Source: Acanthochlamys bracteata (Eukaryota; Streptophyta; Magnoliopsida; Pandanales; Velloziaceae). From it: a DNA stretch of 64,000 nucleotides. Where the stretch lies: assembly GCA_019914995.1 (NCBI GenBank), contig CM034134.1:4038463-4102462 (forward strand), in the 5' to 3' direction. The notes beneath the pieces are model-generated. The model was not told where the DNA came from and did not search any database. It worked only from the letters and a program-made list of their open reading frames with translations. The translations under genes and the position numbers were made by a program. Positions 1 to 10,899 of this stretch are shown in pieces; position 1 is the first letter of the stretch; the number at the start of each line of letters is the position of its first letter.

Positions 1-1903
1 CGTTTACCTATTTACCAATACCCCTTACCAAAAACTTCCTATCACCTCCAAGAGAAACTCTTCCTCCATGGTACGCTTCTAGATCACTGAAGTTGATAAC
101 ATCTCATGTCATATGCCTTGGCACCACTATCAAGATACCATTTAGTCCTTCTATTCCTCCGATCGCTAAGCTTACCTATAAGAGATTGCTCACATCTTAG
201 GTACCCAAATTTCTTTGGGTTCTTTAGTGTTTGCTAGTTAGATTGTTCACTTTGGAACCCAAATTTGATTCACTTTCTTTTCACTTTTTTGTACCAGCAA
301 GATTTGATAATATGACCCAAAGGGTGTAAACGAAGTAGTTACAATCTACATGTTGTTAAGGTGCTCGGTGTTGTTGATTGGGTCAAAATTGATTCATTCC
401 TTTCTAAAGATACCCTCATTAGATCCAAGCATTACATCAAGTCTTTCCTTACCTCACACAAATTTAGAAAGGGAATATTCAAGCCGGCCATCTCATTTGT
501 CATCTTTAGCTTTTGGGTTTTTTAGCATCTCATTCTCAAGCATAAGTTTTTCATTTCAAGGAGCACATAATTATACAATTCGGTTAGCTTAATGTTTTTA
601 TATTTAATAGCATCATAGTCACATGTGTGCGCATTCAGATGGTTTGAAGAAGTATTCATAAATAATGAGTTAATTTCTTCAACAAGCCGTTCATCCATCT
701 TTTCACTCTCATGCATGTACTTCTTTAGAGATTTATGCATTTTTGTCAATCTTTTCAATATATCATACAATTCGGAGAAAGCATCATGCAATTCATCATT
801 TGAGAATTCATAGTTGGAATCACTAACCTCATTGTCCGAATCACCATTTGCCATCAAACATATGTTTGCGATTTCAGTTTCATCCTCGGATTTGTTTGAG
901 GAAGGTGAGTCTTCATCACTCTATGTAGCCATGACCTTCTTCTTCTTGGTTCTTTCTAAGAAAGGGCATTCATTACAGCAGTGTCCTGGTTCTTACAATG
1001 ATAGCAATTACTCTCTTGGTCATCATCGGCTTTGGAATCCTTCCTTTTTGCCTTGCCATTCAACTTGTTTCTTCTCAAATTGTTCTTAACTTTTCTGGTC
1101 AATAGCAATCTCATCTTCATCATCAATAGAAGAAGAGGAGTTTACCTACTTTTTGATTATCTTCAACATTAGGGATTCAGTGCTTCTTTGGGTTTCCTCA
1201 TCCTCAAGCTCCTTTGCGATGAATTTGCTAATGGGTTCATCTATTGACATAGTGGGAAACTCATGGTTCTCTTTGGTGGCATCCAATTCGAAGCTATATG
1301 CATGTACAGCATGCATAATCTTCCACTTCAAGCCCTAGTGCCTAAAATTCTTAACAAGATTTTTCGAAGGACTAATGATGTTAGTAAAACTTGTGTAAAA
1401 TTGAATAACGAATTTACCTTGTTCTATTTGAAGTTTTCATAGTCATGCATGAGAAGATTCATGCAAGTCTCCTTCACTTGGGTGGTTCCTACGTGTGTAA
1501 TGCCCAACTTGTCCCAAATCTCCTTAGCTATGCTACCAGAATAAACATGGTTAAATTCACTAGGATTTAAGCACAATAAAGCAAGTTCATTGCACGGCCA
1601 TTCATAGAAATGTTCTTCTTATCATCATCCGTAAATTAGGAAATTAGTTTGGCCACAGGAACTCCTTTTGCATCCATTTCTGTCGGCACAAACTTTCCAT
1701 CTTTGATGATCATCCACAAGGTGAAGTCTTGTACTTGGATAGATATAGTCATCTTAGTCTTCCAATATGCATAGTTCGAGCCATCAAAAAGTATTAGTCC
1801 GTTTGACGATCTTCCTTTGGTCTTAAAGATATCCATGGTTGCCAAAGTGATGTTTCCCTCAAAGAAGGTTTGTCCTTATTTAGTAGAGGCTGCTCTAATA
1901 CCA
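1..1903 (-). mobile_element. Ty1/copia retrotransposon, gag-side internal region (fossil, cut by window edge)
   Basis: Read on the minus strand, a gag-like protein begins at 1845, about 50 bases after a tRNA-Met-type primer site. Its N-terminal part contains LFDGSNYAYWKTKM and TLWMIIKDG, matching the F-x-G-x-NY-x2-WK and LW-x-II-x-G signature of plant copia gag (UBN2/DUF4219 family). Further gag-like segments lie at 1331-1146 and 857-522, the latter acidic and coiled-coil-like as in the C-terminal part of copia gag. A CCHC-type zinc-knuckle-like stretch lies near 950-1010. Protease, integrase and RT would lie beyond position 1 and are not visible. The copy is broken in several places. Family assignment rests on motif recognition. 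Confidence 0.82.
1892..1903 (-). other. Primer binding site (tRNA-Met type) of the copia element
   Basis: The minus strand reads TGGTATTAGAGC, which differs by one base from the usual TGGTATCAGAGC complementary to plant initiator tRNA-Met. It lies two bases inside the LTR edge and just upstream of gag, which fixes both the polarity of the element and the LTR boundary. Confidence 0.8.
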
Positions 1904-1905
1904 AT

Positions 1906-4152
1906 TGATAGGGAAACCTACAGAATATCAACTCAAGAGGGAGGATGAATTGAGTTATGAAAAATTATAAACCAAACACTTCACTATACAAACGTGAACA
2001 ATGTACAAACACCGAGATATGATGTTTAGCAAAATACCTCCGCGTCAACCCAAGTTTCCTCACGAGGATAACTCACCCCAGCCTCGTAGACTTCGCAAAG
2101 TCCCTCTTGCTGCAACGTGCACGTGAGAACTTTGCAAAGCCTAGCACAAACCGCTAACCTACACCTAGGCTACCCACCTGAGACCTAGAAAGTTCTCCTA
2201 AAATCTTCTCTTAAGATTAGAAAGTAACTTAGGGGTTTAGCTCACATGACCTCAGTAACAATGATGTGTAATCACTCAACAAGAGAACATAAGGGATTTC
2301 ACTCAAAACAAACAAAGAGAACAAGGACAACAACATGAAAGCTCAATAAAAAGCTCCAGCTCTGTATGATATTATTTTCGCTATTCTCTTCACCACAATT
2401 ACATAGCAAAGTCTCCTCCTTGATCACAAGATGAAAGCTGCTCGGATTGATCAAAGATGCAATAGAAGCAATGTAGGATCAAGTCAAAAGAAAATGGCTA
2501 CCTTCTTGTCATCCACCAGTTGTATTTCCTTCTCTGAAACTTTCTATAATTTCTTCCTTGGCTGACTATTGTTTGCTGATGTGGATATCATCTACTAAGC
2601 CTCTAGAACGGCTCCTCAAATGCGAAGTGAAACAGATTTGAATTCAAGCTGCGATATCATCGAACAGGTCAAAGTGTGCTCTAGGGAATTGGATGCTCTG
2701 CCATCCGAAATTTGTGGCAGTTTTTATTAATAACCAATATGATTTATTCATAGAGATCAGGTTGAGATTCAAACGGATGGCTGAGATATAAGGATTTGAA
2801 CTTGATTAGTTTAGAGTTGTATACATGCTTTAGGTTTTCGTCCTCTGAATTTTCTCTAATTTTATTCCTATGTTGGTCGTTGCCTACAGATGTGTAAGGC
2901 ATCCCAAGGATTGCATGAACGTGACTTCAAAATTTTAAGTAAAATCAATGTCCGATAAAGTTACAAACTCATCCAACGTCTCCAAGTGCTTCCTAGAGTT
3001 TCAGCAGCCATGTCATCTTTTCTGCCAGATTTCACCAAGTAACTGGTATGATCTCTTTGCATACAAATGATTTTTGGGATTCCTCTACAATGTGCATATT
3101 GTGATCATATCAAAATCCAACAGATGGACACTATATGAGGGTGTGAATTGGATCCGTTAGGAGTTGTAATGTCTACATATGGAATTCTTTCTATGTTTTG
3201 AAGATTTATTAAAATATTCTCTAATACTCTCTCCATAAAATCTTCAATAAATATTATAAAAATATTCCTTCATTGATTTATCATCTTATGAATGCACTTG
3301 CAATCAGTTCGCACATCTTGGAACCTAGGAAACAAATTTGGCACAAGTAGATGTCACAATCCAGTCCATCCGCGGACTTAGTCTTTTCAGTCACTTTACT
3401 GATTTTCTAGACTTCAAGTGGATATGCTTGTCTAAGATTTGGATCATAGATAGCTCTTCATGCTTATCCTTCCGTAGCAAAACTTAGATCTCCAAAATAT
3501 GACTCGAGTTGGGATATATCGAGCTTGCAATTCATTGTCCAGATTTGTTGCATCTAGAATTGGCAGGACCAAAACAGCATATTTCTCCGATTTTTGTAGA
3601 GTTTATTTCTTCATGAAATGATCTAATATTTTGATATTAGCAACTTACAAATGTCTGATATGCATAGAAAAATCAGATCTCCAAAATTTTGTCTAGGAAC
3701 AAAGACATTGCATTTGTCATTTTCTATACAGAGGCTCTATCTAGGTGATCCAATATAGTTTGGCAGTGTGATCAGCAATCTTCATACAACTTTTTTGTTT
3801 TCTATACCTGATAGAATTTCATCCTCTTTGTCTTGATTAACTCCTTATCACATGATGTTTAAACTGCAATAAGGAAATCTCCTGTTATGGCACGAGATCG
3901 CTTGGAAGTCGATCTCACAGGAATCAAGTGTAAAAGCAAGAAAAACAGAAGGAAAAGATAAATTTAATAAACTTTCTCCCCCTACAGTTAGTGCCTTGCA
4001 TCCTTATTTATAGCTTGGGACTTCTCCAAGCCGATTAGAACTCTTGCTACTAGAGTTCCACTCAACATCTAATTCCTAATACTACATTCTTATTGAAACT
4101 CTTACTGCTGGACTCTTAAAGAAACATAATTCCTGCGTAGGACTCCCTATCA
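1906..4152 (-). repeat. Putative 5' LTR of the minus-strand copia element
   Basis: The inner edge is set by the primer site. Plus-strand position 1906 starts TGATAGGGA and 4144-4152 reads TCCCTATCA, a perfect 9-bp terminal inverted repeat with TG...CA ends. That gives an LTR of about 2.25 kb. A minus-strand TATA-like box (CTATAAATAAG) at 4003-4013 lies about 140 bases inside the outer end, as expected for U3, though it would leave a very long R-U5. The alternative outer end is 3122, where the minus strand starts TGTTGGATTTTGAT, a common copia LTR start, but that would not share the inverted repeat. The partner LTR is outside the window. Confidence 0.55.
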
Positions 4153-4449
4153 GCTAACTATGCCTTTTATTCATGATTTGTTTCTTTGCAGGCAATGCAT
4201 TTGCTTATGTGTGTACTCTTACAGCTGCCCCTTCTAAGTGTGTTCCTGACATCTCCATTGGGTGTTTTGAGTAGAGAGATATGCACATGCAAAGTAGGTA
4301 TCCCAGTAAGGTTTTAACAATTAGCCAAAATCTCTTTATAGTTCTGTCCAGCTGAAATATGACTTGAGTTCAATGTAGACATGTGCAAGGCTTAGGAATG
4401 ATTTTCAAATATGAGTTATCACCAAAATACTTGGGATTTTCAACACACA
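4153..4449. other. Intergenic, nothing recognised
   Basis: No open frame, RNA gene or repeat could be supported between the two LTR-derived segments. The same holds for 4831-5130, up to the left edge of the array. Confidence 0.5.
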
Positions 4450-4830
4450 GTTAGTAAACTTGAGAGAAGGTAGTAGGAGAGCTTGCGAGTTCTCGCTTAA
4501 GCAAGACTAGGTGTAGGGTAGCGAATTTGTGCTACGCCTTTGCAAAGGTGTGCATGTTATAGCCGGAGGACTTTGTGTAGTCTAATTGGCTGTGATGAGT
4601 TGTCCTTGTGAGGATACTCGGCCTGAGGCGGAGTTGTTTTGCGATACATCCGATGATTGTATGTTGGAACGTTAGTGGATTTTACATGAGGTCTCAAGTG
4701 ACATGGACGTAGGTACTGTGGTACCGAACCATGTAAATATTCTTGGTGTGCTGTCTGGTTTGCCTCTTTTAGTACTTGTGTTTTATTTAAGGAATTATTA
4801 TGCTAATGCTTCGATGCAGGTTACTGTTTA
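4450..4830 (+). repeat. Diverged copia LTR fragment (R-U5 side), opposite orientation
   Basis: The plus strand of about 4460-4700 is recognisably similar to the minus strand of about 2220-1990, inside the LTR next door. The shared order of words includes TAGGTGTAG, GCGAATTTGTGCTA/GCGGTTTGTGCTA, CTTTGCAAAG, GGACTTTG and GAGTT-TCCT-GTGAGGA. It continues into GGTACCGAACCATGTAAAT, a string typical of copia LTRs. This is an older related element lying head-to-head with the first. No internal domains are seen. Confidence 0.5.
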
Positions 4831-5299
4831 TATTAAGTTATATGTCAGCAACTTCATAATTGACTGACTTTTAACTGATCAATGACTAAATTGAAAATAT
4901 AGAAGTTTTTTTTTTTAATTTTTGCCATAGCTTAGTTCATCTCTCCTTTTGAATTGATATTCCGAAGGCTTCATTAACAAAGTTCAAGTTTCTCTAATTT
5001 AGTGTTGACAAGTTTCATATTATCCTTGTGATGCTTAAGCCTTCAATCCTAAAATGGAGTATTGATGATGAACTGCCTAGGTCTAATCTAATAGGAATCC
5101 TTGAAAAGAGGATGCTTCTAACCTCAATCTATTCGTCTTCTAGATGTCATGATACATCCCTTTTGTACTGATTGGTTAACCTTTAAATGTAAATAAATTA
5201 GGGTGTTTCCACTTTCTCATAATTGAATTAACGATTCGAAGTTTTTGCATTTGTGACGATTCTTTAGTTCTAAATTATATTTCTAAAAGTTTGCGTAAA

Positions 5300-7200
5300 T
5301 TTACGTGTTTTAAGTATGGTCTTACAAAGTTTTTCTTACATCTTAAGCCTTGTGCGACTTTACATATAATGTGAATTTTGATATATCTTATAAAATCTAC
5401 TTTTGAACATTTGTGTGAACTTGTGTAACCCATTCTTGTCCCCTATTCGTCCATGTAAATTTTGATATATTTTATAAGTTTTATTTCTGAATGTTTGTAC
5501 GACGTTATGCCACCTTGTGAGACCCATTATTGTCTCCTATGCAGCTATGTATCTTCAAATGCTTAAACTTCAACTATAGTTTGTTTAGTATGTAACAGGC
5601 CCTGATAAAATATCTTCAAATTACTATTAGGATGTAATATGTATATATACACAGTTAGATCAAATCTTCTACAATTAAGGTAAGTCTCTTTCAAATAAAA
5701 ACTCTAACAATTATGATAAATATCCTAATTAGAGGGGTGCATAGCCCAAACACTTGGATGAAAGACCTAGAGCTTTTCTTACGACACCGACAATTTGACC
5801 TCTTTATCTTATGGTCAACATAGGGTTGCACTTGCTCGCACTGAGAGAAAATGTGGTCGTACATGATCATATAGTAGTTTGAACATAGGAATAGTTGGTT
5901 TATCAAAAGTTAGGGATGGCATATAATATTAAACGTCGGAATACTGTACCTGAATAAGTATGATGTCTATGAGAAGTAAATATTTTGTATTAATGGTTGC
6001 CATTATAAAGTGCATTTTGACCCATGCTAATCTCGAGGACAAATTGTGTTTGCATTCTTTTATTCCCAACTTAGGTGGTCATCAACGCTGGTGAACTCTT
6101 GTGCCATTTGCTAAAAGACACCATTTGAAGGGTAGTTGTCCCTTTAAGAGTTGTAGCAAGATTTAAATTCCTTCATATCTCTCATATTAGTGGCACCATT
6201 TGCCAGTAGAAAAGTTTGTTAAAACCACTAGTATCTTTAAATGGCCTTACAGAACTATTTGAACAGGTAACTTTGTCACTCATATAAGAGATCTAAAAGA
6301 ATTTTAGTTGTTGCAACTCATAAAAGAACAAAATTTTTGAAATGATCTCTTATCTACTAAGTTGAGTGTCCCGAGTGTTTTTTAACAATGCAACACTTGC
6401 TATGTGATGTGCGGCTTGTGCAATCTTGTTTTAAATATTGGTATATCTTGTAAATTATGATTTTCAATTTATAAACATTGATATATCGGTTGTGTTGAAG
6501 GCATAAAGCAGTTTTTTGTTAATAACAACTCTTATAAGTTGTCATTTGTGGGATTATGTGCGACCTTGTGAGGTATCAGTTAGTGACCATATTTTGACCA
6601 TATTTATATATTTGCATGTTCAAGTTAAAAAACCCTTACTTGGCTCTTCTGGACTTTTGTGAGATTGCTACTTATGAATGTGTGACCTTGTGTGACTTGG
6701 ATCATGTGCTTTACATATTTGCCATGCTAAATAATAAATATTTACATATATATAGTATTTAGAAACAAGATAAAGTTTACGCATTTATATATTTCAAGTC
6801 AAAATCCTTTTTGCGACTTTGTGCAACCCCAACTTATCAATGTGGGACCCTATAGCATCCGAGTGATGCTCTATACACGTCTATAATGTTCACAAACAAC
6901 ATACATGTATATACTTATATTTTTCCAAAGACCCTTTTGGCTCTTGCGACTTTGAGAGATCTCTATTATTAATGTGCGATCCTGTGTGACCAGGTTCCAT
7001 ACGGTAACCTCTCCTTGAAATGGAGGATAATGCACATGCCTTTCTTTGTTGAGGAAGTTCGAAGATAAGCTATAGGTTGCGTTTGCTTCAATTAGCCAAA
7101 TCAGGATGCATCTTCACTAGTAAAACCCCTATTATTCAATGTCGCGACCTTGTGCGACTAGGTACCATATGGTAATCTTTTCTTGAAATATAGGATAATA
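5300..7200 (+). repeat. Degenerate tandem repeats in the non-viral flank (arm A copy)
   Basis: Short words of the type TTTGTG-n-GA, TTAT-n-AATGTG-n-GACC and TTGTG-n-GAC recur at irregular intervals of about 100-230 bp (for example near 5350, 5410, 5510, 6565, 6660-6700, 6815-6850, 6945-6990, 7140-7160). They are separated by AT-rich stretches containing TTTTGATATAT-TTATAA. This looks like an old, decayed tandem repeat. The same block is in arms B, C and D. No coding potential was recognised. Confidence 0.55.
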
Positions 7201-7233
7201 TACATCCCTCTCGCAATTGTCATTGTAACTTAC

Positions 7234-7332
7234 CATTTGGGAGTTCATCTTCAACACTGTGCAATTCATATTCAGCATTGCTCATTTCAATTCTCTGCTG
7301 CATTGCAATTGCAATGGTAATGAACCATAAAC
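7234..7332 (-). pseudogene. Exon-like fragment of unrecognised host gene (arm A copy)
   Basis: On the minus strand a segment of about 100 bp is bounded by a good acceptor (TTTCTAG before it) and a strong donor (GTAAGT-like, ATG|GTAAGTT) after it. In one frame it reads through without a stop, containing QRIEMSNAEYEL and VEDELP. It lies next to the left edge of the virus and points away from the virus. I do not recognise the family. It looks like one internal exon, with intron on both sides, caught in the array flank. Confidence 0.4.
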
Positions 7333-7533
7333 CTAGAAACGAAAAAGACAAGTACATATTGCAAAAGATTAGCATGGGTCGAGCACAATAATAATAACGC
7401 CAAACAGTTTGATACAAATATTTATCGCTAACTCACAAAATGCAAATTAGTGATAATAGACTTATTTATCTGAACTATTCTATCTATTATCTTATAAATA
7501 TCAAACAACACATAACAAATATCAACAATCCTT

Positions 7534-7840
7534 ATGAAAGATTACCAAGAAGCTTTATTAGAAACTGAAAAATATTTATTTCAAAGAAGGATTTAGCAAA
7601 CTTGATCCCACACACACAAGCAAAGATAAAACTATAATTATACAAAATAATACTATTATCAGTTTATTATTACGAGTGAATACTAAACTAGATTTATTAC
7701 TTGAAGAAAGAAAAAGAAATACTTTTAACAAATGAATTAGAAGATCTTATTAAAAAGTTGATAGTATAAATATTAACAAAATAAGTAAAATAGAAAGACC
7801 TAGACCACCTAAAGTATTAAAATTTTTCTCTATAAAATGA
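7534..7840 (+). pseudogene. Viral ORF2 region, copy A
   Basis: This is the small ORF between ORF1 and the polyprotein. It starts in an ATGA overlap with the end of ORF1 and ends in an ATGA overlap with ORF3. By comparison with copy D it is a protein of about 100 residues with a leucine/lysine-rich coiled middle and a basic, proline-containing C-terminus. Badnavirus and tungrovirus ORF2 proteins have this size and form and are virion-associated, nucleic-acid-binding proteins. The copy is broken. Confidence 0.65.
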
Positions 7841-8520
7841 CAACATCATTTAGTGGAAGCTCTAGAACTTTAGCAGAACAAAGCTAGCAAAAATAGTTCC
7901 TAAATCTAAACAGACTCTTTTAAGCAAACTTTTTAGTAGAAGTAAAAAACATTTAATCAAGTAGGCTCAATTATAGATCCCTAACAAAATCTAGAACATT
8001 TTTTGACAACATGGTTTAGATCTTATATCCCAACAATTATATCATATAGGAAAAGTAGAAAATTTAATAAATCAGACTCAGTTTTTTATTAGAAAAAGAG
8101 AAGAAGAAGTTGAATGTTTAGGAGGACAAAATGTTATTTTAGATATGATTAGTTTAGAAGCTTATAAAATTTTAAAAAGTTCTCAATTTAATTTTATACA
8201 TTTAGGATTATTAATTGTAGGAGTAAAAGGATTAGATAGAAGTTATCTAGGAACAAAAGTATTACTTTATGTTTATAATGATTTATGGATTAATCCAGAA
8301 CAAGCAACAATAGCTACTATAGAAATAGACATGTCTCAGAATGCAGGAATGTTTTATTGTTGTCTAAACTTTTCAACAAGTATTACAAAAGGAGTTCAAC
8401 ATTTAAAAATAGGAGTTAAAACCAGAGGTTATGAAGGAAAAACTGCAGGAAGCAATTTATTATTTTCAATAGGATTTATTGGAAGATTAACTAATAATGG
8501 AGACATAAAATATAAATAAG
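7837..8520 (+). pseudogene. ORF3, movement-protein domain, copy A (broken)
   Basis: The N-terminal section of the polyprotein. The open part 8145-8519 contains LGLLIVGVKGLDRSYLGTKV and a hydrophobic/beta-rich pattern resembling the 30K-type movement proteins of badnaviruses, where an LGL-x-VG-x-KxL string is typical. Movement proteins of this class act at plasmodesmata. The assignment rests on position (first domain of ORF3) and motif. It is broken. Confidence 0.62.
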
Positions 8521-9514
8521 AAATGGATGATGTTATTCAGTTAGTAAGTTCTAAAGGAATTAAAATGTTAAAAGCCAATAAAATAGATCCTACAGAATTA
8601 GGATTTTAGAATGGCTTTTAGATGAATTTCATCAAAAATCAAATATTCTTATTCGAAAAACTAGTATGATGTATAAAAATGCTAGAAATAAATACAGTGT
8701 TAGATTTACTGATTATAAATCAATTTCTACGTTAAAAGATAATGAAGCAGAAGAATGCATGAATGAATTTACAACAGCTTATGAAGATCCTATAGTAATA
8801 GCATTTCCAAGAAAAAGTATGGATACAATTAGAACTTTTGAAGACCTCTTAAGATTAGAAGTTTCTTGGAATTTAGATACAAATGAATATTTTTATTATG
8901 ATTGTCAAAGGAATATTCGTAAAGGAAATTTAGCAAAGGATTGTATTCATTTTAAATTAAAAGAACGACATGATAAAATTAGAGAATTATGGGATAAAAG
9001 ATTAGAAATATGGAGAATAAGAGAAAGGTTTGTTCAGAAGATAAAAAGTGGAGAAGTAACTAAAGATTATATTCCACCCATAAAACAAAAACTTTTAGAT
9101 GCAGTGGCACCTCTAAAATTAGAATTAGAAAAAATAGAAGAATTAGATAATACATTTAGATTAAAATATTTTAGTAAAGACAAATTAGATTCAATTAGCG
9201 AAATTAGCCAAGTAGAACTTATGGAATCCACTTTAATCTAGCCCAAAGATCAAAGAATTAGTCCATTCCAGGAGAAATCAACCAAATAAAAACTCAACGT
9301 ATTATGAAAATTTACTTAGACGAACTATTGCATTACATGAGCAAATTTTACAAATTTAAGATCAAAAGGAAAACCTTTTCCATTAGAACAAAAAATACAA
9401 TTTCAAACTCTAGGAGAAGGACAAATTCTTAACCTCTCAACACATGACCCTCAGTTATGGAATAATATTTTAGATGTATGGAAAAATACAGTAGTAGGAA
9501 CATACTGGAAAAAT

Positions 9515-10770
9515 ATGAAAGATTGTACTACTGGAGAAGAAGCATTTAGATATTTAGAAGTCTTTTTAGGAGAATCTGTACGAGGATTATGGGAAATTTT
9601 TAAACGAGACCAACCGACTGGTTATAAAAGGCTTACAGACTTAGGACCAAATCCTTATAATTTTGTTAATCAAATACATCAATTAATAACTGGAGAAGAT
9701 CCTAATGTAGGACTAGTATCTATGCAAGCAGAAGCATTAATGCATATAGAACAAATGCAACTTAAAGATGTTAGTAAAGCCAAACGATTTTGTAATGAAT
9801 ATATGCATATGGTATGTAAAGCAGGAGCTGGTTTTGACCAGGAATATGGAAAAAGACTATTTAGAAAATTTCCTCCAGACTTAGCAAAAGAAATTGAAAG
9901 AGAATGGAATAATTTGGCACCAGTAAAAGAAAATCCCAATAATTTATGGACTATTACTCAGAGAGTAAATCATATAATGAAAGTATTAACCAAAAAATGT
10001 ACTGAAATACAAACAGCTAGACAACTAAAAAGAGGACAATTTGCATTCTGCAATAATATGTATGTCCCTAATCAGAATTATAGAGAAACAAAAATAAAAA
10101 GAAAATCACGTAGATATCCGTACTCCAAAAAGAAATATTATTTAAGAAGATCTAATCGGAAAAAACCATATTTAGATAGAAATAAAAATGTAAGACGATT
10201 TAATCCAAAAAGAAATTATAGAAAGAAATTAAAATGTTTTGCATGCAATAGTGAAGAACATTTAAGTAATGCATGTTCAAAAAGAAAGAATTTACATAAT
10301 AGAAATACAGAATTACTAGAATGTGTAAATGAAACTTTAATAGATATAGACTCTAAAATATCCGATGATGAGACTATTTATAGTATAGAATCTTTAGAAG
10401 AAAAATATAGAGATGAATTACACGAAGATTTTATTGAAGAAATGTCAGGAATAAAAATAGATTCAGACTCTTCTGAGGAAGAATTAGAATATATGAATGA
10501 AGAATGCTCTCATAATTGGCAAAAATACGAAGGAATAGATTGTACACCATGTTTTATTTGTCATTGGTTTCCTAGTAGAATGAATAGAGCTAAATGTAGT
10601 TTATGTTTAAAAGAAGGATGTATAAAGTGTTTACACTTAGATACCAATGATTACTACTATCCTAAATATAAAGAAACATTAGATTCAAGAATAAGTTATT
10701 TAGAGAAACAAGTATTTAAATTAAATAAAAAAATAACTAGAATTGAATCTACAATAAATCTAGACATATC
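9515..10770 (+). pseudogene. ORF3, coat-protein region with two Cys motifs, copy A (fossil)
   Basis: A long open stretch. It includes an Arg/Lys-rich segment (about 10080-10220), then the retroviral CCHC knuckle CFACNSEEHLSNAC at 10235-10276, then an acidic Ser/Glu segment, then a second cysteine cluster at 10550-10630 with exact spacing CX2CX11CX2CX4CX2C. The first motif is shared by caulimovirid coat proteins. The second is known from badnaviruses and rice tungro bacilliform virus, which places the element near that branch. A coiled region follows (SYLEKQVFKLNKKITRIE). Confidence 0.8.
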
Positions 10771-10899
10771 TGAAAGTAGTAATATACAGAAAGATGACTT
10801 TAGCTTTCTTCATATTCCACCCAACACTCAGAATCATTCTGTCGAAGAAGTAACAAATCTCAATTTAGTCGAAGAACCTATTCTTGTATGTAATCAGTA

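Noticed and set aside
5691-5906. Minus-strand open frame of 71 codons in the array flank, repeated in other arms
   Set aside because: Its repetition follows from the array itself. It has Cys/Lys-rich but featureless composition and no start context or family, so it is taken as a chance frame.
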